Assembly (NCBI GenBank): GCA_963826165.1
Contig: CAWGWC010000009.1
Coordinates: 1 to 64,000, forward strand
Origin: JACVRW01 sp963826165
GTDB lineage: Bacteria; Actinomycetota; Thermoleophilia; Solirubrobacterales; Thermoleophilaceae
DNA length: 64,000 nt
Direction of reading: 5' to 3'
Part shown: positions 8,727 through 16,360 of the stretch, in pieces
Layout of the letters: every line of letters starts with the position of its first letter
Numbering within the stretch: the first letter of the stretch is position 1
The notes under the pieces: generated by a model
Seen by the model: the letters and a program-made list of their open reading frames with translations, nothing else
What the model was told of the DNA's origin: nothing
The model's database searches: none
Made by a program: the position numbers and the translations under genes

Positions 8727-10069
8727 CTACTGGCGATCGGCGCCGGCGATCACCACGACGGTGGCGTCACCGGCCAGGCCCTGCGTGGCCGCGTCGATCG
8801 GCTCGCGCTGAGGTATGCCGAGCCGGCGGCCGACGACCGAGGCCTCGCGCTCGCTGCCGTTGGCGTAGAGGATCACCGACTCGGCCCGCTGTTGGCCCTC
8901 GGCGTCCCCGCTGTTGGCGACGGTGCCGACGTCGAAGCCGAGCCTCGTGACCTCGTCGCTCAGCGACTGGGCGAGGCCGGGCACGGTGGTTCCGTTCAGC
9001 ACGGCCACCGTGACCGTCGCCGGATCGATGGCCGGCTGCTGCCGGCGGTCGGCCTGCTCCTCGTCGCCCCCGGCGGGCTGCTCTTCGCCCGCGGGCGTCT
9101 GCTGCTGAGCGGAATCCGTCCCCGGCTCAGCGTCGTCCGAGGAGATCTGGCTGAGGGCGAAGGCCACGCCGATGCCGAGCACGAGCACGCCGGCGATCGC
9201 CAGCAGGAGGTTGCGTGTGCTTCCGAACAGGCGCTGGTGCCAGGGCTCCTGTGGCGGAGCGATGATCTGGGTGTGCTGCGGCGGTTTGCGTGCCGCAGAG
9301 GCGCGCGCGGCGGGGCTGGCGGCGGCGGGACCGCCGGCGGCGCCGGCCGGGACGAGCGGGGCGCCCGACGGACGTCCGCCCGCCGGCGTGGCGGGCCGGC
9401 CGGGGCGTGGCGGGCCGCCGGGGGTCTTCGGAGGCGCTGCGGCGCCGGCGCGGCAGCGGGCACGGCCGGTGCGGTAGGAGCGGCCGCTGAGACGGGCGCA
9501 GCGGGAGCGTCGGCGGGAGCGGAAGCGGAGTTGTTGGGCCCAGCAGCGGCGGGCGCGCCGGCGGGGGCGGCAGTCTCGCCATCCGAGTTCTTCTCGACCG
9601 GGGCCTCGGTGTCGGGAGGGGCCTCGGTGTCCGTCTCGGTGTCGGCAGCGGCTTCGCCTTCCGCGGACTGCGTGTTGCCCGCTGCGGCCTGGGTGACCAC
9701 CGCCGGTCCGGCTCCCGTCTTGGCCGCCGCTGCCCCCACAGGCTGCACGGCGGGGACAGGCCGGGGAGCTCCCTCTGGCGGCTGCGCCCGGGCGGGCTGG
9801 GCGGCAGGTACGGGGGTCGCACCGGGTACCACCGGAGGTCCCGGCGCCGCGGTGCGGGCCTGCGGCTGGGGCTGCACCGCCAGGCGGCCCGGCACCGGCT
9901 GGGCGACCACCTCGCCAGGCTCGACCGCGCGCTCGGGCGCACGCCCCGCCCACTCGCGGAGCCGCTTGACATCGCGGGCCTGTGAGAAGTAGAGGACGGA
10001 GAGAACCGCGAGGCCGACGACGGAGGCCAGTCCGGCGTAGGCGCCGATGTCTTGAACTATCTCCGGCAA
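8727..10069 (-). CDS. LytR C-terminal (LytR_C) domain protein, interrupted by a frameshift
   Basis: The coding signal starts at TTG 10069 (MPEIVQDIGAYAGLAS, then a membrane helix) and runs through a long Ala/Pro-rich linker with acidic repeats to about 9440, where it changes frame. The second frame continues with a Pro/Ala linker, a basic stretch, a second membrane helix (NLLLAIAGVLVLGIGVAFAL) and a LytR_C domain (VTVAVLNGTTVPGLA ... GDATVVVIAGADRQ) ending at 8727. Restoring one base near 9440 joins 209 and 238 codons. Natural composition (GC-rich third positions) switches frame at the same point. It is either a one-base sequence error in a GCC-repeat tract or a recent inactivating mutation. 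LytR_C domains occur in wall-associated proteins; this one lacks the catalytic LCP domain. Confidence 0.7.
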
Positions 10070-10076
10070 GGAACGA

Positions 10077-10082
10077 ACTCTA
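10077..10082 (-). promoter_or_regulatory. -10 element TAGAGT of the LytR_C gene
   Basis: On the minus strand TAGAGT ends 7 bases before TTG 10069, again the spacing expected for a leaderless transcript. It lies in the 48-base gap after the dehydratase gene, suggesting separate transcription. Confidence 0.4.
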
Positions 10083-10117
10083 GACCGGGAATCGGAAGGG
10101 AGCGGACACCCGCGAGG

Positions 10118-11986
10118 CTATCCGGTCGAGGCCAGCAGCGCACGCTCGGCCGACAGCTCGGCCACGGCGCGGGCCAGTGCCGCTGCGTCGCCGGCGTAGA
10201 CCAGCTCCTCGACACGCGCGAAGGCGCCCTCGACCCACTCCTGATCGAGCGGCGCCTGCACGGCGCACACGATCTTCTCCGCGGGCGTCGGCTGAGGCCG
10301 CTCGCCGGGGTTGAAGAGCTCCTCGTGCAGCTTCTCCCCCGGCCGTGGTCCCACCACCTCGACCCCGATGTCCACCTCCGGCTCCAGGCCGGCCAGGCGG
10401 ATCATGTTGCGCGCCAGCTCGGCGATCTTCACCGGATCGCCCATCTCCAGCACGAACACCTCGCCTCCGGTGGACAGCTCGCCCGAGCGGATGATGAGCT
10501 GCACGGCCTCGGGGATGGTCATGAAGTAGCGGGTCATCCTGGGGTCGGTGACCGTCACGGGACCGCCCTGGGCGATCTGGCGCCGGAAGATCGGGACCAC
10601 CGATCCCGAGGAGCCGAGCACGTTGCCGAAGCGCACCGACGAGTAGCGCGTGCCCTTCCAGCGGTTCTGCGCCGCCTCGATGGCCCACTCGGCCAGCGCC
10701 TTGGACGCGCCCATGACCGTGGCCGGGCTCACCGCCTTGTCGGTGGACACGAGCACGAACCGCTCCGCCCCCGCCTCGCCGGCCGCCGCGGCCACGATGC
10801 GAGTGGCCACCGCGTTGTTGCGCACGGCCTCCACCGGGTTCTCCTCCATCAGCGGCACATGCTTGTAGGCGGCCGCGTGGAAGATCACCGACGGCCGGTG
10901 CTCCTGGAAGACCTCGCTCATGCGGGTGGCGTCCTTGCAGTCCGCAAGCACGGCGGCCGCGCGGCGGAAGTGGCGCTCCTCCTCGAGCTCGCGCCGGATC
11001 TCGAACAGGGCGTTCTCCGAATGCTCGACCAGCACGAGCAGCTTGGGGCCGACGCGGGCGATCTGGCGGCTCAGCTCGGCGCCGATCGAGCCCCCGGCGC
11101 CCGTGACCAGCACCGTGTGGCCTCGCAGGTAGGCGCCCACACGGTCGATCTCCACTCGCACGGGGTCGCGCCCGAGCACGTCCTCCACCCGCACCTCGCG
11201 CACCTGGCGCATGAGGTTGACCCCACCCGAGAGCAACTCGAAGGTGGTGGGCAGCGTGCGCACGGGGATGCCCCGCTCCCGGCACGCGGTGACCACCTTC
11301 TGGCGCACGGTGCCCGGGGCCGAGGGGATCGCGATGATCACCTCGGAGGGGCGCACGCCGTCGAGGACCCGGGGCAGCTCCGCCGTGGTGCCCAGGACCT
11401 TGTGGCCGGCCACGCGCATGCCCTGCTTGCGCGGGTCGTCGTCCACGAAGCCCACCGGTGCGCTTCGCAGGCCGGGATTGCGGCGCAGCTCGAGCGCCAC
11501 CTGCTGGCCACCGTTGCCCGCGCCCACGATCAGCACCTCGCGGTCGGCTCGCTCGAGGATCGGGCCGCGCGACGGGCGCTCCACCAGTGCCCGCACGGCA
11601 AAGCGCGCTCCGGCCGTGAACACCAGAGCCAGCAGGAAGTCGAGGACGATCACGGACCGCGGGGGGTCCACGCGGCCGATCGAGAACAGGTAGAGCACAG
11701 CCAGCAGCGCGACGGTGGACACCACCATCCCCCTGAGGATGGTCTGGAAGTCGCGCTGATCGACGAAGCGCCACAGCTTCGAGTAGAGGCCGAACAGCGC
11801 GAAGACGACGAGCTGGATGGCCACGACGAGGAACAGCGTGTCCCCGAGCAGCCGGTCGTACCTGGGCGTGATGCCCTCGTCGAAGCGCAGCACGTAGGCC
11901 AGGTAGTAGGCGAGCGAGAACAGGCAGGCGTCGACGGCGACCTGGCCGAGCCGGCGCGCGTTGACCGATGACGCGATAGATCTCAT
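10118..11986 (-). CDS. Membrane-bound nucleotide-sugar 4,6-dehydratase/epimerase (FlaA1/CapD/WbpM type)
   Basis: 622 residues. Four membrane helices occupy about residues 15-125, followed by a CoA-binding-like Rossmann domain (VLIVGAGNGGQQVALEL) and a short-chain dehydrogenase domain with VTGAGGSIGAELSRQIA. In this long membrane subfamily the catalytic Tyr of YxxxK is replaced by Met, as seen here in VMGASKALAE after VSTDKAVSP. The family removes water from UDP-GlcNAc to give the 4-keto-6-deoxy sugar for surface glycans. ATG 11986 overlaps the DUF354 stop by four bases (ATGA), so the pair is coupled. Together with the GT4 and formyltransferase genes it points to a modified deoxy-amino sugar, although that pair is 5 kb away and on the other strand. 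Confidence 0.88.
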   Translation of the reverse strand: MRSIASSVNARRLGQVAVDACLFSLAYYLAYVLRFDEGITPRYDRLLGDTLFLVVAIQLVVFALFGLYSKLWRFVDQRDFQTILRGMVVSTVALLAVLYLFSIGRVDPPRSVIVLDFLLALVFTAGARFAVRALVERPSRGPILERADREVLIVGAGNGGQQVALELRRNPGLRSAPVGFVDDDPRKQGMRVAGHKVLGTTAELPRVLDGVRPSEVIIAIPSAPGTVRQKVVTACRERGIPVRTLPTTFELLSGGVNLMRQVREVRVEDVLGRDPVRVEIDRVGAYLRGHTVLVTGAGGSIGAELSRQIARVGPKLLVLVEHSENALFEIRRELEEERHFRRAAAVLADCKDATRMSEVFQEHRPSVIFHAAAYKHVPLMEENPVEAVRNNAVATRIVAAAAGEAGAERFVLVSTDKAVSPATVMGASKALAEWAIEAAQNRWKGTRYSSVRFGNVLGSSGSVVPIFRRQIAQGGPVTVTDPRMTRYFMTIPEAVQLIIRSGELSTGGEVFVLEMGDPVKIAELARNMIRLAGLEPEVDIGVEVVGPRPGEKLHEELFNPGERPQPTPAEKIVCAVQAPLDQEWVEGAFARVEELVYAGDAAALARAVAELSAERALLASTG

Positions 11987-12987
11987 TGATCGTGTGCCTG
12001 GAGCAGCAGTGTGACGAGTTCGCGGGGGTCGCGCCGGATGCGCAACCCGGTATGCGCGGGCCGGCGCTCGATGGTCACTTCGTCCGCCCGAGAGAGCTTA
12101 TGCAGGCGCCCCTCCCGCATGAGCGCCTCGTCGACCGCCCCGAGCCGCCCCTCGAACGTCGTGTAGACGGGCGTACCCAGCGCCACGGCCTCGCGGTTCA
12201 TGGTACCGCCCGCGGAGATGACGAGGTCGGAGAACGCGATCAGGCTCTGGGCGTCGATCGCGCGCTCGGGCACGGTGAACGAGCCCAGCCGGGCGATCTC
12301 CTCGCGCTGGCCGGGCGTCCGGGGCAGGACCACCGTCTGGGCTTCGGACGTCGCCAGCCGCTCGAGCACGCCACGGAACAATGGGTTGTCGAAGCGGTGG
12401 TAGAGCGACAGCTCGGGAGGGGTGCGCACCACCACCAGGGGGCGGTCGCGCGACAGCGAGAGCTCGTCCAGGACAGCCGGGTCGGCCTCGAAGTCCGCCA
12501 GGTAGTACTCCTCCTTGAGCCCGGCATAGCGGCGCAGCTTGGCCGGTGTGGCTCCGTAGCGCGCGAGCCGCTCGGGTGGGATGGCGTCGGGCACCATCAC
12601 CACGCGGCACAACCGGCAGTTGACCTGGTGCTGGACCCAGGCGAACTCGTAGTCGAACGCGGTGGCGCTCGGAATGCGCAGGAGCCAGGCGGCCACGCTG
12701 ACGTCGTTCGAGCTGTGGCCCATGGCCACGTCGAATCGGCGGCCACGGGCCCAGCGCAGCAGCGCCGCGCTGCGCGACACCAGGCCCAGGCCCTTGGAGG
12801 CCAGCCGCCCACCGCGATGCCGGCCCACCGCGGTGTGCTCGATGCCGAAGCGCTCGCACAGCTCGAGGGTCTGAGCGAAGTCGCGGGCGGTGACCTCGAC
12901 ATCGTGACCGTCCGCCCGCATGATCTCGATCAGCGGCCGCATGACGAGCACGTGCGGGCTGTTGGTCAAGTCGATCCAGATGCGCAC
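11983..12987 (-). CDS. DUF354 family protein (GT-B-like)
   Basis: 334 residues from GTG 12987. MRIWIDLTNSPHVLVMRPL at the N-terminus and the C-terminal SAGGTMNREAVALGTPVYTT are the two conserved blocks of DUF354, a family with a glycosyltransferase-B-like fold; the second resembles the donor-binding GG-E loop of MurG-type enzymes. Catalysis is unproven. It is the first gene of a leftward operon with the nucleotide-sugar dehydratase, so a role in the same glycan pathway is inferred. It is divergent from the DedA gene across only 25 bases that contain a symmetric -10. Confidence 0.82.
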   Translation of the reverse strand: MRIWIDLTNSPHVLVMRPLIEIMRADGHDVEVTARDFAQTLELCERFGIEHTAVGRHRGGRLASKGLGLVSRSAALLRWARGRRFDVAMGHSSNDVSVAAWLLRIPSATAFDYEFAWVQHQVNCRLCRVVMVPDAIPPERLARYGATPAKLRRYAGLKEEYYLADFEADPAVLDELSLSRDRPLVVVRTPPELSLYHRFDNPLFRGVLERLATSEAQTVVLPRTPGQREEIARLGSFTVPERAIDAQSLIAFSDLVISAGGTMNREAVALGTPVYTTFEGRLGAVDEALMREGRLHKLSRADEVTIERRPAHTGLRIRRDPRELVTLLLQAHDQ

Positions 12988-12998
12988 GGACGGGCCGC

Positions 12999-13005
12999 TA
13001 CCCTA
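12999..13005. promoter_or_regulatory. Bidirectional -10 element TACCCTA between DUF354 and DedA genes
   Basis: TACCCT on the plus strand ends 8 bases before GTG 13013, and its complement read leftward, TAGGGT, ends 12 bases before GTG 12987. One seven-base TANNNTA element can therefore serve as -10 for both divergent genes. There is no room for separate promoters in the 25-base gap. Confidence 0.5.
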
Positions 13006-13012
13006 CTTCGCC

Positions 13013-13681
13013 GTGCTTGCCTCGATCACGGATCCGATCGTCGAGGTGGCCGTGGACGTGGTGGACGCGCTGGGTCTGCCGGGGGTATTCGTGCTGATGC
13101 TCCTGGAGAGCGCCTGCATCCCCGTGCCCAGCGAGGCCACCATGCTGTTCGCCGGCTTCAACGTGTCGCGCGGTGAATACAGCCTGTTCGCCGCCACCGC
13201 GGTGGGCTCGCTGGCGAACCTCGTCGGCTCCTGGGTCGCCTACGGCGTCGGCTACGCCGGCCGCGTGGACATCCTCGAGAAGCACGGCCGCAAGCTGCAC
13301 ATAAAGAAGTCCCACCTCGAGTGGGCCGACCGCTGGTTCGAGCGCCACGGCGACGCCACCGTGTTCTTCACGCGCATGCTGCCCATCATCCGCACGTTCA
13401 TCTCACTGCCCGCGGGGGTGGCCCGGATGCCCTTCTGGCGCTTCAGCGTCCTGAGCCTCCTCGGCTGCATTCCCTGGGTGCTGATGCTGACCTTCATCGG
13501 CAAGCAGGCGGGGGACAACTGGGAGAGCTGGAAGGACAACCTCCACTACGTCGACTACGTGGTGGCGGCGGCGATCCTGCTCGGCTTGATCTGGCTCCTC
13601 GTGCGCCGGCGGCGCGGTCCGGACACCGAGACCGAGCAACAGACGGAGCCGGGCTCGGGCCCCGAGCCGGAGCGAGCCTGA
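13013..13681 (+). CDS. DedA family membrane protein (VTT/SNARE-associated domain)
   Basis: 222 residues from GTG 13013, chosen because upstream ATG 12980 would overlap the divergent gene and the -10 lies at 12999. It shows the DedA signatures ESACIPVPSEATMLFAG and FFTRMLPIIRTFISLPAGVARMPFWRF, with about five membrane segments and an acidic, hydrophilic C-terminal tail. DedA proteins are proposed lipid transporters; several recycle undecaprenyl phosphate across the membrane. The next gene encodes an undecaprenyl-diphosphatase-like protein and overlaps its stop codon, so both probably act in lipid-carrier recycling. Confidence 0.88.
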   Translation: MLASITDPIVEVAVDVVDALGLPGVFVLMLLESACIPVPSEATMLFAGFNVSRGEYSLFAATAVGSLANLVGSWVAYGVGYAGRVDILEKHGRKLHIKKSHLEWADRWFERHGDATVFFTRMLPIIRTFISLPAGVARMPFWRFSVLSLLGCIPWVLMLTFIGKQAGDNWESWKDNLHYVDYVVAAAILLGLIWLLVRRRRGPDTETEQQTEPGSGPEPERA

Positions 13682-14454
13682 CCGACTCCGACACCGGCCG
13701 CGCCGCTCACGCGCTGCCGGTGGCCCACGCCCTCGGCCTGGGCGCTCTTCAGGGCCCCGCCGAGTTGCTGCCGGTGTCAAGCTCGGGACACCTTGCACTC
13801 GTGCCCCGCCTGCTCGGTTGGTCCTACTCGGATCTGCCCGGAGGGGTGCGCAAGACCTTCGAGGTGGCGCTCCACGCCGGCTCGGCGCCGGTGCTCGCCC
13901 TGGCCGCCGCCCGCGGGCCTCGCCTCGACGCGAGAGGGGTCGCGCTCACGCTCGCACCCGCCGCGCTCGCCGGGCTGCTCCTCGAGAGCCCGATCGAGGA
14001 GCGGCTGGGATCGGCTCGCTCCGTGGCGCTGGCGCAGGTGGCTGCCGGCGCGGCGCTGATCGCCGCGGACCTGCGGCCCGGTCGTCGCACGCGCATCCGG
14101 CGGCGCGACCAGGCGGCGGTCGGGCTGGCCCAGGCCGCGGCCCTCGTGCCGGGCGTGTCGCGCTCCGGCGCCGCGATCACGGCAGCCCGGCTACTCGGGC
14201 TCGATCGCCGGAGCGCCGCAGCCCTGTCGCTCTCCGCGGCGCTGCCCGTGACCGTGGGCGCCACCCTGCTCAAGGGCGCGCGGGCCGCGGGCGGAGACCT
14301 ACCCCGCGAGCTGCACCGGCCGATGGCGCTCGGCGCCGGTGCCGCGTTCGCGTCGGCGCTGGTGAGCCTCCCCCTGGCCCGGCGCGCTCCTCCGCTGCGG
14401 CTGGTCGGGACGTACCGGATCGCACTGGGGCTCGCCTGCCTGACACGTCGCTGA
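13678..14454 (+). CDS. uppP: Undecaprenyl-diphosphatase (BacA/UppP family), CTG start proposed
   Basis: The family signatures are present: ALQGPAELLPVSSSGHLALVP near the N-terminus and LVPGVSRSGAAITAARLLGL in the centre, both part of the active site that dephosphorylates undecaprenyl pyrophosphate in the membrane. The frame opens at CTG 13678, forming CTGA with the DedA stop, behind a GGAG with a five-base spacer. The alternative is GTG 13720, which has no ribosome-binding site but gives a more usual short N-terminus (244 residues against 258). Total length is slightly below the usual 260-280. The family match is sure, the start is not. Confidence 0.8.
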   Translation: MTDSDTGRAAHALPVAHALGLGALQGPAELLPVSSSGHLALVPRLLGWSYSDLPGGVRKTFEVALHAGSAPVLALAAARGPRLDARGVALTLAPAALAGLLLESPIEERLGSARSVALAQVAAGAALIAADLRPGRRTRIRRRDQAAVGLAQAAALVPGVSRSGAAITAARLLGLDRRSAAALSLSAALPVTVGATLLKGARAAGGDLPRELHRPMALGAGAAFASALVSLPLARRAPPLRLVGTYRIALGLACLTRR

Positions 14455-14474
14455 CCTCCGCCATGTGCGCTTGA

Positions 14475-15548
14475 ATGGCCGGGATGGCCGAGGGCGCATA
14501 CGCACGCGCGGGAGTGGACCAGGCGCTGTCGGGCAGCGCGGTTTCCGCACTGGTCGGCGTGCTCGCCGGGATCGAGACCGGTCGGCCCTCGCGCGCCGTG
14601 CTGGGCTCGGGCCACTACGCCAACGTCCTGCGCATCGACGACCGTCAGGGGCTGGCGCTGTCCTGCGACAGCGTGGGCTCCAAGGTGATCGTATGCGAGG
14701 AGCTCGGGCGCTACGACACGATCGGCATCGACCTGTTCGGCATGAACGCCAACGACGTGATCTGCGTCGGCGCCGACCCGATCGCCCTGCTCGACTACAT
14801 CGCGGTCGAGGAGGCCAACCCCGAGGTGCTGGAGCAGATCGCCGTCGGGCTGCGTGAGGGAGCCGAGCGGGCTGGAGTGGAGATCCCCGGCGGGGAGCTC
14901 GCGGTTCTGCCGGACGTCGTGCGCGGGCACCCTTCGCCCCACGGCTTCGACCTGGTGGGCTTTTGCGTCGGGCTGGTGGACCTGGACGCCGTGATCACCG
15001 GTGCTCGGATCGAGCCGGGCGACGCGCTCATCGGCATCCCTTCGAGCGGCATCCACTCCAACGGGCTCAGCCTGGCGCGCCGCGTGCTGAGCGACCTGCA
15101 CGAGCCGCTGGGCGACACCACGGCCGGCGAGCTCCTGCTCGAGCCGACGGTCATCTACGTGCGGGCGGTGCGCGAGCTGCTGGCCTCGGTCCTCGACGTG
15201 CGCGGGCTGGCCCACATCACCGGCGAGGGCTTCCTCAACCTCCTCCGGCTCGAGGCCGAGGTGGGCTGGCGCATCGAGTCGCCCCTCCCCGTGCCCGAGG
15301 TGTTCGAGCTGATAGCGCGGCGCGGCGCGGTGGAGGACGCGGAGCTCTACGAGGTGTTCAACATGGGCTGCGGCTTCTGCGTGGTCGTGCCCGAGAGCGA
15401 GGCCGCCGCCGCGGTAGAGCTGCTCGGCGAGCAGCATCCCGGCAGCGCCGTGATCGGCAGCGCCACCGGCACGGCGGGCGTGGTCGAGCTCGTGCCCCAG
15501 GGCCTGGCCGGACGGCGCTCCGGCGGCTTCGCACCCGGGGCCGGCTGA
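14475..15548 (+). CDS. purM: Phosphoribosylformylglycinamidine cyclo-ligase
   Basis: 357 residues, typical for PurM, which makes aminoimidazole ribonucleotide from FGAM and ATP in purine synthesis. The N-terminal YARAGVD and SCDSVGSKVIVCEELGRYDTIGIDLFGMNANDV match the dimer and ATP-binding region; GDALIGIPSSGIHSNGLSLAR and HITGEGFLNLLRL are the other conserved blocks. Start ATG 14475 or 14484 (MAEGAYARAG) are both possible. No other pur genes lie near. It follows uppP by 20 bases on the same strand and converges on the DsbA-fold gene. Confidence 0.95.
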   Translation: MAGMAEGAYARAGVDQALSGSAVSALVGVLAGIETGRPSRAVLGSGHYANVLRIDDRQGLALSCDSVGSKVIVCEELGRYDTIGIDLFGMNANDVICVGADPIALLDYIAVEEANPEVLEQIAVGLREGAERAGVEIPGGELAVLPDVVRGHPSPHGFDLVGFCVGLVDLDAVITGARIEPGDALIGIPSSGIHSNGLSLARRVLSDLHEPLGDTTAGELLLEPTVIYVRAVRELLASVLDVRGLAHITGEGFLNLLRLEAEVGWRIESPLPVPEVFELIARRGAVEDAELYEVFNMGCGFCVVVPESEAAAAVELLGEQHPGSAVIGSATGTAGVVELVPQGLAGRRSGGFAPGAG

Positions 15549-15551
15549 GCG

Positions 15552-16343
15552 CTACGCCGCCCCCCACAGCTCACCCGTGAGCACCCGCACCGGCTTGAGG
15601 CGCCATTCGGTGGCCAGACGCCACAGCTCGGCCTGGGCGCGCGGACCGGGAAGGTCGCAGACCGCCTCCACCTCAACAGCGGCCATCGTCGGAAAGCGGG
15701 TGAGCGCCGCGGTGATGCCCGGCCGCTCCTGCGCCGAGGGGGTCGCGCCGGCGGCCACCGCCGCCGCCCGCCATTCCTCGTACGGCCGCTCGGCGGGGAG
15801 CCAGGAGTCGCCGAAACGCAGCGCCGGCAGGGGCGGGCGCCCGCTGTCCGGGCCCAGCTCGGTCCTGGTCTCCTCGAGATCGGCCCCGAAGGCTTCGACG
15901 ATCGCCGCCGACTCGAGGTCGATCCGGAAGCGCTCGGCATCGAGGCCCGCCCGGCGCGCCTCCTCCACGAGCGCCTCGGTGCGGTCGAGCCGGCGCCGGT
16001 GACACATGATCCCCTCGCGCAGCACCCGCAGGAAGCGCTCCTCGGCCTCACGACCCTGGTCAGCCGCGGCCTTGACCGCCATGCACGCCGGGAAGGTCGA
16101 GCGCAGCGGTCCCGCGCCGCTCCAGAGGCGCGGATCGAGAGGCATCCGCGAGCGGGCCGAAGCCTCCAGCCACTCGATAATGAGAAATGAAAGGTCACCC
16201 TCGTACTCTCGGGCGAGGCCACCCATCACGTAGGTGATGTCGAGGTCGGCGCCGAACTCCGTGAGAAGTTGGCGTAGGGCGGGCTCACTCGCCCACGATG
16301 CTGAGCAAGCAGGATCCGTGTAGTACCTGACGCGTACCGGCAA
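15552..16343 (-). CDS. DsbA-fold (thioredoxin-like) protein with CxxS-type motif
   Basis: 263 residues from TTG 16343. The opening VRYYTDPACSASWASEPALRQL corresponds to the first strand and active-site helix of DsbA/FrnE-like oxidoreductases, but the motif reads C-S-A-S instead of C-P-x-C, so disulfide exchange would need a single Cys or activity is lost. The middle is helical (MCHRRRLDRTEALVEEARRAGLD), as in the inserted domain of this family, and a cis-Pro region follows. No signal peptide, so cytoplasmic. Closest functional guess is a 2-hydroxychromene isomerase/FrnE-like protein of unknown substrate. It is divergent from the kinase gene with 17 bases between. Confidence 0.7.
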   Translation of the reverse strand: MPVRVRYYTDPACSASWASEPALRQLLTEFGADLDITYVMGGLAREYEGDLSFLIIEWLEASARSRMPLDPRLWSGAGPLRSTFPACMAVKAAADQGREAEERFLRVLREGIMCHRRRLDRTEALVEEARRAGLDAERFRIDLESAAIVEAFGADLEETRTELGPDSGRPPLPALRFGDSWLPAERPYEEWRAAAVAAGATPSAQERPGITAALTRFPTMAAVEVEAVCDLPGPRAQAELWRLATEWRLKPVRVLTGELWGAA

Positions 16344-16360
16344 GAGACAGCGGAAAATAG

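Noticed and set aside
9430..9445. Programmed ribosomal frameshift in the LytR_C gene
   Set aside because: No slippery heptamer or downstream pseudoknot is visible at the junction; sequence error or mutation is simpler.
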